A stretch of 64,000 nt of DNA from an uncultured Clostridia bacterium (lineage in GTDB: Bacteria > Bacillota > Clostridia > Christensenellales > Borkfalkiaceae). Of this stretch, positions 1-7,789 are shown in pieces. The notes under the pieces are model-generated. The model was not told the DNA's origin, did no database searches, and worked only from the letters and a program-made list of their open reading frames with translations. The translations under genes and the position numbers were made by a program. The stretch is from contig CANRKK010000004.1 in NCBI GenBank assembly GCA_947631195.1, positions 35,726 through 99,725 on the forward strand, written 5' to 3'. The first letter of the stretch is position 1. Every line of letters begins with the position of its first letter.

Positions 1-1156
1 CGGCTGCAAAATTATTGACGCCTCGGGCAAGCACGTTCTTCCCGGGCTCATAGATATCCACGTCCATCTCCGCGAACCGGGCTACGAGGGCAAGGAGGAC
101 ATCAAAAGCGGCAGCGAGGCGGCCGTAAAGGGCGGCGTAACGCAGGTGTGCTGCATGCCCAACACCAATCCCGTGTGCGACAACGCGGTGGTTGCAACCT
201 ATATAAAGGCCCGCGCGAAGGAAGTCAATCTCTGCAAAATTCACCCGATAGGCGCGATAACCAAGGGCGAGCAGGGCGAAACGCTGGCCGACATAGGCAA
301 AATGAAGTCTGCGGGCGTGGTTGCGCTGAGCGACGACGGCAAATCGGTGATGAATTCCTATATTATGCGCCTTGCCATGGAGTACGCAAACAGCTTTGGG
401 CTGAAGTGTCTTTGCCACTGCGAGGACGCAAATCTCGTCGACGGCGGAGTGGTAAACGAGGGCTATAATTCCACGCTCACGGGGCTCAAAGGCAGTCTGC
501 GCGCCGCCGAGGACATAATGATTTCCCGCGAAATCGCCCTGTCCGAAAGCCTTGATATCCCCGTGCACATTTGCCACGTTTCAACCTATTCGGGCGTGGA
601 GATTATCCGCAGCGCAAAGGCGCGCGGCGTAAAAGTTACTGCCGAAACGTGCCCGCACTACTTTATATTGACCGACGACGTTATAGCGGACTACGACACG
701 TTTACCAAGGTAAATCCGCCTCTCCGCGAACGGCGCGACGTCGAAGAAATCATCCGCGGCCTGCAGGACGGCACGCTGGACTGCATAGTGACCGACCACG
801 CGCCGCACGCACTAAAGGACAAGCAGACCGAATACAATCTCGCCGCGTCCGGCATAAGCGGCATAGAGACGAGCCTTGCTTTAAGCTACACCTATCTTGT
901 TAAGACGGGCAAGCTGACTCTCTGCGGCCTTGCCGAAAAAATGTGCTCCGCCCCCGCAAAAATTCTCGGTTTGGAGGGAGGGGAACTCAGGGAAGGCGCG
1001 CCCGCCGATATTGTAATAGCAGACTTAGAAAAGAGTTATACTATCGACGGCAACGCGTTCGTCTCCAAGGGTAAAAACACTCCGTTCAACGGCTACAAAG
1101 TGAACGGCGTTGTGGAATATACCATTGTTGACGGCGAAATAAAATATTGTAAATAG
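1..1156 (+). CDS. pyrC: Dihydroorotase, 5' end outside the window
   Basis: Dihydroorotase closes N-carbamoyl-aspartate to dihydroorotate, the third step of UMP synthesis. The open frame runs from base 2 with no upstream stop, so the gene starts before the window; 384 residues are visible. Seen motifs are the metal-binding HVHLREPG near the start, then MPNTNP, ETCPHY and DCIVTDHAPH, the usual zinc-ligand and substrate blocks of the amidohydrolase fold (class I, PyrC of Gram-positive type). The internal ATG at 146 lies after the HxH motif, so it is not the true start. It is followed after 55 bases by pyrF, and is the first visible member of the pyr operon. Confidence 0.95.
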   Translation, partial: GCKIIDASGKHVLPGLIDIHVHLREPGYEGKEDIKSGSEAAVKGGVTQVCCMPNTNPVCDNAVVATYIKARAKEVNLCKIHPIGAITKGEQGETLADIGKMKSAGVVALSDDGKSVMNSYIMRLAMEYANSFGLKCLCHCEDANLVDGGVVNEGYNSTLTGLKGSLRAAEDIMISREIALSESLDIPVHICHVSTYSGVEIIRSAKARGVKVTAETCPHYFILTDDVIADYDTFTKVNPPLRERRDVEEIIRGLQDGTLDCIVTDHAPHALKDKQTEYNLAASGISGIETSLALSYTYLVKTGKLTLCGLAEKMCSAPAKILGLEGGELREGAPADIVIADLEKSYTIDGNAFVSKGKNTPFNGYKVNGVVEYTIVDGEIKYCK

Positions 1157-1211
1157 GAGCGGCGCAAAACGCCGCTCTACGCGTAAAAAAATAAATATTG
1201 TGAGGATGTAA

Positions 1212-2126
1212 ATGATTGATTCGTTGATCAATAAAATCATTGAAATACAAAACCCTGCCTGCGTGGGGCTGGACACGGATTTTTCCTATCTTCCCGAGGA
1301 AATGAGGGGAGATACCGCGACTTTCGGCGGCGCGGCGCAAAAGATTGTGGAATTCAACAGGAACATAATCGACAGCGTGTGCGACGTCGTCCCCGCCGTC
1401 AAGGTGCAGGTCGCCTACTATGAAATGTACAGTTGCGAGGGCATGAACGCCTTTTATCAAACGATAAAATATGCCCGTGCCAAGGGTCTTACGGTGATAG
1501 CCGACTGCAAGCGCAACGACATAGGCTCCACCGCGGGGTGCTATTCCAAGGCATACCTCGGCAATACGCAGGTGGGCGGCGCAAATTTGCAGGCATTTCC
1601 CTCCGACATGCTCACCGTGAACGGCTACCTCGGCTACGACGGCATAAAGCCCTTTGTTGACGACATAAAGAACCGCGACAAGTCCGTTTTCGTGCTTGTA
1701 AAAACTTCCAATCCGTCGAGCGGCGAACTGCAAAATCTCATGCTCGCCAACGGCAAATACATCTATGAGCAGATGGGCGCGCTTGTTTCGGAGTGGGGCA
1801 AGGACCTGATCGGCAAATACGGCTATTCGGAAGTGGGAGCCGTCGTCGGGGCGACCCATCCAGAAGAGGCCGCGCGCTTGAGAGAGCAGATGCCCCACAC
1901 CTTCTTTTTGATTCCCGGTTACGGGGCGCAGGGGGGAAGCGCGCAAATGCTTAAAGTCTGCTTTGACAAACGGGGCTTGGGCGGCATTGTCAACTCCTCG
2001 CGCGGCATACTCTGCGCCTATAAAAAACAGGAATACAGCGGCATGACATATTATGAAGCGGCCCGCGCGGCCTGCCTCGACATGCGCCGCGATCTGCAAA
2101 ATGCAATAGGAAAGTTCGGCGCATGA
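1212..2126 (+). CDS. pyrF: Orotidine 5'-phosphate decarboxylase (type 2)
   Basis: Converts OMP to UMP, the last step of pyrimidine synthesis. The 304-residue length fits the longer type 2 family rather than the roughly 240-residue type 1. The catalytic array is visible as DCKRNDIG at residues 98-105 (Asp98, Lys100, Asp103), with the phosphate-binding end at GYGAQGG. Translation starts at an ATG preceded by GAGGATGTAA. Its stop overlaps the pyrK start by four bases (ATGA), so the two are translationally coupled. Confidence 0.95.
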   Translation: MIDSLINKIIEIQNPACVGLDTDFSYLPEEMRGDTATFGGAAQKIVEFNRNIIDSVCDVVPAVKVQVAYYEMYSCEGMNAFYQTIKYARAKGLTVIADCKRNDIGSTAGCYSKAYLGNTQVGGANLQAFPSDMLTVNGYLGYDGIKPFVDDIKNRDKSVFVLVKTSNPSSGELQNLMLANGKYIYEQMGALVSEWGKDLIGKYGYSEVGAVVGATHPEEAARLREQMPHTFFLIPGYGAQGGSAQMLKVCFDKRGLGGIVNSSRGILCAYKKQEYSGMTYYEAARAACLDMRRDLQNAIGKFGA

Positions 2127-2884
2127 AAGACTTGCTTGCAACGGTAAAGAGCAATAAAAAGATTGCCGAAAATATTTATATGATGACCCTCGTCCTGCCC
2201 GAAAGCGTGGGGCAGATGCACGGCGGGCAGTTTGTAAACCTCTCCACGGGCAACGGGGCGCACCTGTTGCGCCGTCCGCTCGGCGTGTGCATGTGCGAAG
2301 GCGACGAAGTTTCGGTTTGCTATCAGGTCAAGGGCAAGGGCACAAAATACTTAACCGAGGTGGAGGCGGGCAGAAAGTTGCAGGTTTTGCTGCCGTTGGG
2401 CAATTGGTTCGATTTGGACGGCTGCAAAAACGTTGCCGTTATAGGAGGCGGCGTGGGGATATTCCCGCTCGTCGCCACTATCCGCGAACATTTCCAAACC
2501 AAAAACTTTTATTCGTATATCGGTTTCAGAAATATAGACGCCGTGTGCCTCTACAACGAGCTTGCAAAGAGCAAAAAACTTACCATAACCACCGACGACG
2601 GTAGCTACGGCGAAAAGGGCAACGCCGTCGGGGCATACCTGCGGGACGCGGCAAACATAAATCCCGACATAATAATCTCCTGCGGGCCGCCCGTAATGCT
2701 AAGGGTGCTTAAGCAAAAACTTAAAGAGGCGGGCATAACTACTCCCTGTTTCGTTTCTTTGGAGGAGAGAATGGGCTGCGGAATGGGCGCGTGTCTGGTT
2801 TGCGTCTGCAAAACGGCTTCGGGCGAAAACGCCCGCGTCTGCCGCGACGGCCCCGTATTCGATATCAACGAGGTGCAACTCTGA
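2123..2884 (+). CDS. pyrK: Dihydroorotate dehydrogenase electron-transfer subunit
   Basis: This 253-residue FAD and [2Fe-2S] protein passes electrons from the PyrD flavin to NAD+. An RPLG flavin-binding motif lies at residues 51-54 and a glycine-rich nucleotide-binding GGGVG at about 108-112. The C-terminal cluster has Cys219, Cys224, Cys227 and Cys240 in the C-x4-C-x2-C-x12-C order typical of PyrK. It overlaps pyrF by four bases and its TGA overlaps the pyrD ATG by one base. The coupling to pyrD shows that the PyrD here is the heterotetrameric class 1B, NAD-linked type. Confidence 0.95.
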   Translation: MKDLLATVKSNKKIAENIYMMTLVLPESVGQMHGGQFVNLSTGNGAHLLRRPLGVCMCEGDEVSVCYQVKGKGTKYLTEVEAGRKLQVLLPLGNWFDLDGCKNVAVIGGGVGIFPLVATIREHFQTKNFYSYIGFRNIDAVCLYNELAKSKKLTITTDDGSYGEKGNAVGAYLRDAANINPDIIISCGPPVMLRVLKQKLKEAGITTPCFVSLEERMGCGMGACLVCVCKTASGENARVCRDGPVFDINEVQL

Positions 2885-3795
2885 TGGCAAATTTACAGGT
2901 TGAAATCTGCGGCGTCAAGTTCAAAAATCCCGTGATAGCCGCAAGCGGCACGTTCGGTTTCGGCCGCGAATACAATTTGTTATACGATATTTCCGTGCTC
3001 GGCGGCGTGTCCACAAAGGGAACGACGTTGGAAGCGCGCTCGGGCAATCCCACTCCGCGCATAGCCGAGGGTTCGTCGGTTATTTTAAACTCCGTCGGCC
3101 TGCAAAATCCGGGCGTGGAGCATTTTATAAAATACGATTTACCTTTTTTAAAGAGTAAGGGGATTGTGGTTATAGCCAACGTCGCGGGCAAAACGCTGGG
3201 GGACTACGGCAACATCTGTTCCCGCCTCGACGGTCTCGTCGACATGATAGAGCTGAATATTTCCTGCCCCAACGTTCACGCGGGCGGAATGGCTCTCGGA
3301 GTCAGACCCCAAAACATCTTTGAGGTTACAAAACTTGCCAAATCAAACCTTGCAAAAACGCCTTTGATAGTAAAACTTTCACCCAACGTCGAGAGCATTG
3401 CGGCCAACGCAAAGGCGGCCGAGGACGGCGGCGCGGACTGCATATCGCTGATAAACACTCTCACGGGAATGGTTATAGATATCGAGCGCCGCAGGCCGGT
3501 GCTTGCCAACAATACGGGCGGCGTTTCGGGCGCGGGCATAAAACCGATAGCGGTAAAAATGGTGTATGACGCGGCGCATGCCGTAAAGATCCCCGTTATC
3601 GGCATGGGCGGTATAACGAGCGGCGAGGACGCCATAGAGTTTATGATGGCGGGGGCGCGCGCGGTGCAGGTGGGAACGGCAAATTTTTCCGACGGCAACG
3701 CAATGCCCAAAATCATCGCGGGAGTCAACGCGTGGCTCGATAGTCACAACATAAATGACGTAAACGAAATTGTGGATACACTGACTTTAAATTGA
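2884..3795 (+). CDS. pyrD: Dihydroorotate dehydrogenase, class 1B catalytic subunit
   Basis: Oxidises dihydroorotate to orotate with FMN and acts with PyrK. I place the start at the ATG in the TGATG overlap with pyrK rather than at the longer in-frame ATG at 2791, which lies inside pyrK; this gives 303 residues, the usual class 1B length. The catalytic Cys128 sits in NISCPNVHAGG, as expected for class 1B, while Lys45 (STKGTT) and the SVGLQNPG block form the FMN/orotate site. A GAGGAG site for pyrE overlaps its end. Confidence 0.96.
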   Translation: MANLQVEICGVKFKNPVIAASGTFGFGREYNLLYDISVLGGVSTKGTTLEARSGNPTPRIAEGSSVILNSVGLQNPGVEHFIKYDLPFLKSKGIVVIANVAGKTLGDYGNICSRLDGLVDMIELNISCPNVHAGGMALGVRPQNIFEVTKLAKSNLAKTPLIVKLSPNVESIAANAKAAEDGGADCISLINTLTGMVIDIERRRPVLANNTGGVSGAGIKPIAVKMVYDAAHAVKIPVIGMGGITSGEDAIEFMMAGARAVQVGTANFSDGNAMPKIIAGVNAWLDSHNINDVNEIVDTLTLN

Positions 3796-3804
3796 GGAGA
3801 AATT

Positions 3805-4461
3805 ATGACTTACAAGCAGCAATTCATTAAATTTATGGTAGAAAACGGCGTTCTCAAATTCGGCGAGTTCACCTTAAAGAGCGGCAGAAAAGCGCCCTAT
3901 TTTATCAACACGGGCAACTATAAATCGGGCGCGCAGCTGGCAAAACTCGGCGAATACTATGCGCAGTGTATCGCGGAGAACGGTTTGCGGGCCCAAACGC
4001 TCGTCGGCCCCGCCTACAAGGGCATACCTCTCGCCGTCACCACGGCGGTCGCGCTCTATAACAACCACGGGATAGATATGGACTACACTTTCGACAGAAA
4101 GGAAATAAAGGACCACGGCGAGGGCGGCCTGTTCGTGGGCAAGCAGCTTTCGGACGGCGAAAAGGTGATAATCATCGAGGACGTAATGACTTCGGGCAAA
4201 GCCCTCCGCGAAATGCTGCCCAAGCTCGCGGCGGCGGCAAACGTGGAAGTTGCGGGCATGGTGATTTCCGTCGACAGAATGGAAAGGGGGCTGGAGAGCA
4301 ATCTCTCCGCCGTTCAGGAGGTCTATAGGGAGTTCGGCGTAAAAGTTTACTCCATAGTCACTATGTCGGACATAATAGAGGCCATAGAAAACGGCGTTAT
4401 AGAGGGCGCGGAATATCTTCAGAAGATGAAAGAATACCGCAAAATTTACGGCGTAGGTTAA
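3805..4461 (+). CDS. pyrE: Orotate phosphoribosyltransferase
   Basis: Joins orotate to PRPP to make OMP, the substrate of PyrF. The 218-residue protein carries the PRPP-binding motif VIIIEDVMTSGKA at residues 121-133 and the catalytic-loop region DRKEIKDHGEGG at about 97-108. It starts at an ATG nine bases after pyrD with a GAGGAG ribosome site. It is the last gene of the pyr operon: a strong stem-loop with a T tract follows. Confidence 0.96.
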   Translation: MTYKQQFIKFMVENGVLKFGEFTLKSGRKAPYFINTGNYKSGAQLAKLGEYYAQCIAENGLRAQTLVGPAYKGIPLAVTTAVALYNNHGIDMDYTFDRKEIKDHGEGGLFVGKQLSDGEKVIIIEDVMTSGKALREMLPKLAAAANVEVAGMVISVDRMERGLESNLSAVQEVYREFGVKVYSIVTMSDIIEAIENGVIEGAEYLQKMKEYRKIYGVG

Positions 4462-4476
4462 ACTGAAAAACTTAAA

Positions 4477-4514
4477 CGCGGGGCGCGGATTTCAAAATCC
4501 GCGCCCCGCGTTTT
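4477..4514 (+). terminator. Terminator of the pyr operon
   Basis: A perfect GC-rich stem (CGCGGGGCGCGGATTT against its complement) with a two-base gap between the arms is followed by TTTT. It lies 15 bases after the pyrE stop and between convergent genes, so it may also serve the minus-strand deacetylase gene. Confidence 0.9.
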
Positions 4515-4526
4515 CACGTACGTCCG

Positions 4527-5213
4527 TTAAAGTTTTTTAAAGACGTATCCTTTCTTTTTAAAGTGCCGTATAACCTCTTTGAGTGCGTTTGCCGTTTCGG
4601 TTTTGTCGGTGGCGTCGTGCGCCAGCATAACTATTCTTTTTGGGTTAGAGACGGTGTTCAGCGCGGCCGTGTACAGCTTGCCTGCCGTAACGTCTTTAAT
4701 TTCACTGTCCATAAAGGACGCGTTCCAATCCACAACCGTGTAGCCATTTTTTTTGACCGTTTCTATAAATTCGGGCTTCACCGAAAAGCTACCGCCGGGG
4801 AAGCGGTAGAGGTGGGTGTAGCTGCCCGTAACGCTGCAAATCACCTCGTTGCATTTTTCTATATCGTTTAAAAGCGCCGACGGCGAAGCATAGATATCGT
4901 TGTAAATATGCGAATAGGAGTGCACGCCCAGTGAGTGCCCCTCGTCAAAAATTCTCTTCAGCAGGTCTCTGCGTTTTTCGGCTTGCGTTCCCACTACAAA
5001 AAAGGTGGCTGGCACCTTTTCCTGTTTCAGAATGTCTAAAATCACGGGCGTTACCCTGTCGCTCGGCCCGTCGTCAAAGGTAAGATATATGTTTTTCTGT
5101 TCTTCGGCAAAAGTGGTTACGGCGGACGGGTGCGAAAAATAATTTTCCACGAGCGCCACAAAAAACGCCAACACAAGCGCCACTGCCGCAAGCGCAGGTA
5201 ATTTTCTGTTCAT
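4527..5213 (-). CDS. Membrane-anchored polysaccharide deacetylase (NodB family)
   Basis: A 228-residue NodB-fold carbohydrate esterase (CE4). Residues 8-24 form a hydrophobic signal anchor, so the enzyme should act outside the membrane. The metal site is visible as TFDDGP (45-50) and HSYSH (98-102), with the RFPGG motif at 137-141. Family members remove N-acetyl groups from peptidoglycan or related glycans, often in spore cortex or wall remodelling; the exact substrate cannot be told. It follows the 5263-5928 gene on the same strand with a 49-base gap. No clear ribosome site precedes the ATG, so the start is the likely but not certain one. Confidence 0.85.
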   Translation of the reverse strand: MNRKLPALAAVALVLAFFVALVENYFSHPSAVTTFAEEQKNIYLTFDDGPSDRVTPVILDILKQEKVPATFFVVGTQAEKRRDLLKRIFDEGHSLGVHSYSHIYNDIYASPSALLNDIEKCNEVICSVTGSYTHLYRFPGGSFSVKPEFIETVKKNGYTVVDWNASFMDSEIKDVTAGKLYTAALNTVSNPKRIVMLAHDATDKTETANALKEVIRHFKKKGYVFKKL

Positions 5214-5262
5214 AACGTTATTATGAGCAAAAAAACGGAGTTTTAATAAAATTTTTCCAAAT

Positions 5263-5928
5263 TCAATATATATTTACATTGATTATAAAGTCCGCGATGG
5301 CAATCTGCAATTTCCTCATGCTTTTTGAAAAGATATATTCCGCGCCCGCCGCATTACACTCGGCTATAAGCCTGTCTATCCCGCCCGTAAAACAGTTTGA
5401 GCGGTTTGCCCTTTTCAGCCCGTCCAGACCCGACTGCACGTCCTTCAAAACTCCCGCCGCCGAGGCTTGGTCAATCTCGCCCGTGTCGAGGCTGTTTGCG
5501 CAGCGGTAACACAGTTCCGACAGGGAATTCAATGTGTTCAGATTACCTTCATACAGCTCTCTGCGCTGTTTAGAAACGGAAGATTTCACAAAGTAATTTC
5601 CCGCGGTCACCGTCAGAACCGAACAGTTCAGCCCCCGCCGCAACAGGCTGTTTTTAACCGTTTTAGCCTCGTTTTCGGTGTAGTAACAGGCAACGGTAAC
5701 GTAGTAATTCCCGCCGTACTCCAACACGTAGCCCGCGCCGCCGTAACTTGTGACGGTATCCGAAATAGCGTCTGCCGAAATTGCGTTGTCCCGTATGCTG
5801 TAACACACAAAATAGTAATCGCGCGCAAACGCCAAAGCCGTCCCGCGGCTCGCCGCGGCGCATATTATAACGGCCGCCGTAACTGCAAAAACGGCCGCAA
5901 CGGATATCGCAAACGCCCTGTTACCCAT
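5263..5928 (-). CDS. Small membrane-anchored protein, possible SPOR-like domain
   Basis: I do not recognise this 221-residue protein by name. Residues 5-28 are a hydrophobic anchor, followed by about 70 residues (YYFVCYS... YYVTVACYYTENEAKTVKNS...) whose pattern of a beta strand, helix and beta strand with 'ENEA' resembles a SPOR domain, a peptidoglycan-binding fold of divisome and sporulation proteins. The C-terminal 100 residues look helical. The next gene on the same strand is a polysaccharide deacetylase, which supports an envelope role. The SPOR assignment is an inference from pattern only. Confidence 0.6.
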   Translation of the reverse strand: MGNRAFAISVAAVFAVTAAVIICAAASRGTALAFARDYYFVCYSIRDNAISADAISDTVTSYGGAGYVLEYGGNYYVTVACYYTENEAKTVKNSLLRRGLNCSVLTVTAGNYFVKSSVSKQRRELYEGNLNTLNSLSELCYRCANSLDTGEIDQASAAGVLKDVQSGLDGLKRANRSNCFTGGIDRLIAECNAAGAEYIFSKSMRKLQIAIADFIINVNIY

Positions 5929-5974
5929 AAAATAAATATATGCGCGCCCGCGGCGTTATATGGCTTTATAAAGG

Positions 5975-6003
5975 TTGACTAAAACAAAGCGGCGGGATAT
6001 AAT
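5975..6003 (+). promoter_or_regulatory. Sigma-A promoter for the TtcA-like gene
   Basis: TTGACT, a 17-base spacer and TATAAT. The start codon at 6023 lies about 20 bases after the -10 box, so the leader would be very short. Confidence 0.75.
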
Positions 6004-6022
6004 AAATTAGTGGAGGCGGACT

Positions 6023-6901
6023 TTGGATAACACGGCGCAGACGGAAGAACCTGAAAAATTTAACAGCGGCCCGGCGGATTTTGCGTTGCAGGTGGAGGAA
6101 GGAATAAGGAAAAGATTTTCCAAAAAACTTTTCTCTAAATTTGCCAAGGCGATAGTCGAATACGGGCTTGTAAAGGAGGGGGATAAAATCGCCGTCTGTA
6201 TATCCGGCGGCAAGGACTCCATGCTCATGGCAAAGCTGTTTCAGGAGCTCAAACGTCACAACAAATTTCCCTTTGAACTCGTGTTCCTCGTCATGGATCC
6301 GGGTTACGCGCCCGAAAACCGCAAACTCATCGAAAGCAACGCCCAACTTTTGAATATCCCCATAACCGTTTTCGGATCGGACATTTTCGATAACGTAATC
6401 CACATAGAAAAATCCCCCTGCTATATCTGCGCCCGCATGCGCAGGGGCCATTTATACAGCAAGGCCAAAGAACTCGGCTGCAACAAAATCGCCCTCGGCC
6501 ATCACTATGACGACGTCATAGAAACCATTTTGATGGGCATGCTCTACGGCGGGCAGATGCAAACCATGATGCCCCGCGTAAACAGCGCCAATTTTGAGGG
6601 CATGCAGCTCATCCGCCCCATGTATCTCATACGCGAAAAGGACATAAAGGCGTGGAGGGATTGTTACGGGTTGCATTTTTTGCAGTGCGCCTGCAAGTTC
6701 ACGGCAAACAGCGCGGTTGAGCCCGCAATTTCAAAGCGGCAAAAGGTAAAGGAGCTCATTGCCCGCCTTGCCAAAGAGGACCCGGGAATAGAGCAAAATA
6801 TCTTCAAAAGCGCCGAAAATGTAAATTTATCCACGATAATTTCCTATAAGGATAAGAGCGGAATAGTCCACCGATATTCGGACGACGACCAAAATCCCTG
6901 A
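6023..6901 (+). CDS. TtcA-family tRNA 2-thiocytidine biosynthesis protein
   Basis: An ATP-dependent tRNA thiolation enzyme of the PP-loop family, 292 residues. The PP-loop SGGKDS is at residues 61-66. Cys133-x2-Cys136 (PCYIC) and the CAC motif at 222-224 fit the three cysteines that hold the 4Fe-4S cluster in TtcA, and GHHYDD follows at 159-164. I use a TTG start because GGAGG lies six bases upstream and no earlier in-frame ATG exists. TtcA proper thiolates cytidine 32; Gram-positive relatives are less well studied, so the exact position is an inference. It lies directly upstream of a tRNA gene. Confidence 0.85.
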   Translation: MDNTAQTEEPEKFNSGPADFALQVEEGIRKRFSKKLFSKFAKAIVEYGLVKEGDKIAVCISGGKDSMLMAKLFQELKRHNKFPFELVFLVMDPGYAPENRKLIESNAQLLNIPITVFGSDIFDNVIHIEKSPCYICARMRRGHLYSKAKELGCNKIALGHHYDDVIETILMGMLYGGQMQTMMPRVNSANFEGMQLIRPMYLIREKDIKAWRDCYGLHFLQCACKFTANSAVEPAISKRQKVKELIARLAKEDPGIEQNIFKSAENVNLSTIISYKDKSGIVHRYSDDDQNP

Positions 6902-6930
6902 TAAAAAATTTACGAACGTGCAAAAAACGC

Positions 6931-6958
6931 TTGCAAAAATTAATTATTCTGTTATAAT
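6931..6958 (+). promoter_or_regulatory. Promoter of the tRNA-Thr gene
   Basis: TTGCAA, 16 bases, TATAAT; the mature tRNA begins 17 bases after the -10 box. Confidence 0.7.
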
Positions 6959-6974
6959 GATATAGTCAATAATC

Positions 6975-7050
6975 GCTACTGTGGCTCAGCTGGTAGAGCA
7001 GCTGATTCGTAATCAGCAGGTCGCCGGTTCGAATCCGGCCAGTAGCTCCA
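6975..7050 (+). tRNA. tRNA-Thr (anticodon CGT)
   Basis: A complete cloverleaf. The acceptor stem GCTACTG pairs perfectly with CAGTAGC, the anticodon stem GCTGA/TCAGC encloses the loop TTCGTAA with anticodon CGT at 7008-7010, and the T arm is GCCGGTTCGAATCCGGC. The discriminator is T and the CCA end is encoded (7048-7050). It reads ACG threonine codons. Confidence 0.97.
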
Positions 7051-7088
7051 AAACGGGCATTGCCAATTTATGGCAATGCCCGTTTTGT
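7050..7088 (+). terminator. Terminator of the tRNA-Thr gene
   Basis: AAACGGGCATTGCC pairs with GGCAATGCCCGTTT around a short AT loop and ends in TTTTGTT. It starts at the CCA end. The second arm is also the start of the repeat that follows. Confidence 0.85.
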
Positions 7089-7545
7089 TACTGTAAAGAA
7101 GCGAACCGTTGTTCGCGCGAGGGCTTTGCCCGAAGCTTTGCCGAGGGTTCCCTCTGGGAAACGGCAAAATCCGGTTGATTGTTTTAAGTAATGCTCGTTT
7201 TGTTACTGTAAAGAAGCAAACCGTTGTTCGCGCGAGGCGCAAAGCGCCGAAGCTTTGCCGAGGGTTCCCTCTGGGAAACGGCAAAATCCGGCAGAATGTT
7301 TTAAGGTAATGCCTGTGTTCGCGCGAGGGCTTTCCCCGAAGCTTTGCCGAGGGCTCCCTTTGGGAAACGGCAAAATCCGGTCGATTGTTTTAAGCAATGC
7401 CCGTTTTGTTACTGTAAAGAAGCGAACCGTTGTTCGCGCGAGGCGCAAAGCGCCGAAGCTTTGCCGAGGGTTCCCTCTGGGAAACGGCAAAATCCGGCCG
7501 AATGTCTTATGGTAATGCCTGTGTTCGCGCGAGGGCTTTGCCGAG
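7083..7545 (+). repeat. Tandem repeat array, 206-bp higher-order unit
   Basis: The word GTTCGCGCGAGG recurs at 7111, 7226, 7317, 7432 and 7523, that is with alternating spacings of 115, 91, 115 and 91 bases. The basic unit holds AAGCTTTGCCGAGGG and a small palindrome TTCCCTCTGGGAA, and the long form also holds TTTTGTTACTGTAAAGAAGC. Two basic forms make a 206-bp unit that is present twice, with a truncated fifth copy. It lies between tRNA-Thr and surface cassette 1. Open frames on both strands within it repeat the same peptide and are not genes. Confidence 0.9.
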
Positions 7546-7639
7546 GTTCGGCGGTGACGATTTGGCGCCCAAATTTGGATTTTTCGGCAAACCGACGCCG
7601 TAAATTATACAAAAATTCCAAATCTGTTTAAAATTTCAC

Positions 7640-7672
7640 TAAAAAAGTCCGTAAAAGTATAGTTTTACGGAC
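7640..7672 (-). terminator. Terminator formed at the outer inverted repeat, locus 1
   Basis: Read on the minus strand, GTCCGTAAAA and TTTTACGGAC form a 10-bp stem followed by TTTTTT. In the present orientation it would end transcription from the leftward promoter after about 65 bases. Confidence 0.65.
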
Positions 7673-7778
7673 AGACTGTAAAAAGTCGAATTTTTATATT
7701 TTTACGTCTAAAATTATATCATATTGCCTCCCGAATACGCAAGTTTTTGAAGTACGAAAATGTATACTTTTACGGACT
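7646..7778. promoter_or_regulatory. Candidate invertible promoter segment, locus 1 (OFF orientation)
   Basis: Perfect 16-bp inverted repeats, AGTCCGTAAAAGTATA at 7646-7661 and its complement at 7763-7778, bound a 101-bp AT-rich spacer. The right repeat ends two bases before the GGAGGAAG ribosome site of the 7790 gene. The best promoter inside (TTGCGT, 18 bases, TGATATAAT) is on the minus strand and points away from the gene; I find no good plus-strand promoter. Inversion would place that promoter about 70 bases upstream of the start codon. An almost identical copy lies at 28370-28502. The alternative is a set of operator sites for a dimeric regulator, since shorter copies of the same word recur inside. 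Confidence 0.6.
7713..7742 (-). promoter_or_regulatory. Leftward promoter inside the invertible segment, locus 1
   Basis: On the minus strand: TTGCGT (7742-7737), 18-base spacer, extended -10 TGATATAAT ending at 7713. Transcription would start near 7706 and run to the hairpin at 7640-7672. Confidence 0.6.
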
Positions 7779-7789
7779 GTGGAGGAAGT

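Noticed and set aside
1086..2141. A 351-codon open frame on the minus strand opposite pyrF
   Set aside because: pyrF is certain on the plus strand and the minus-strand peptide has no family features; it is a shadow of GC-rich codon use.
7083..7545. The regularly spaced repeats as a CRISPR array
   Set aside because: Units of 91 and 115 bases are similar along their whole length, without unique spacers, and no cas gene is near.
6976..7621. Several 60-100 codon open frames on both strands around the tRNA and repeat array
   Set aside because: They translate the tRNA antisense and the tandem repeat units, share the same repeated peptide, and lack ribosome sites.
7662..7762. A plus-strand promoter inside the inverted-repeat segment
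   Set aside because: TATATT at 7695 and TTGCCT at 7724 have no partner box at 16-18 bases, so no forward promoter can be supported.
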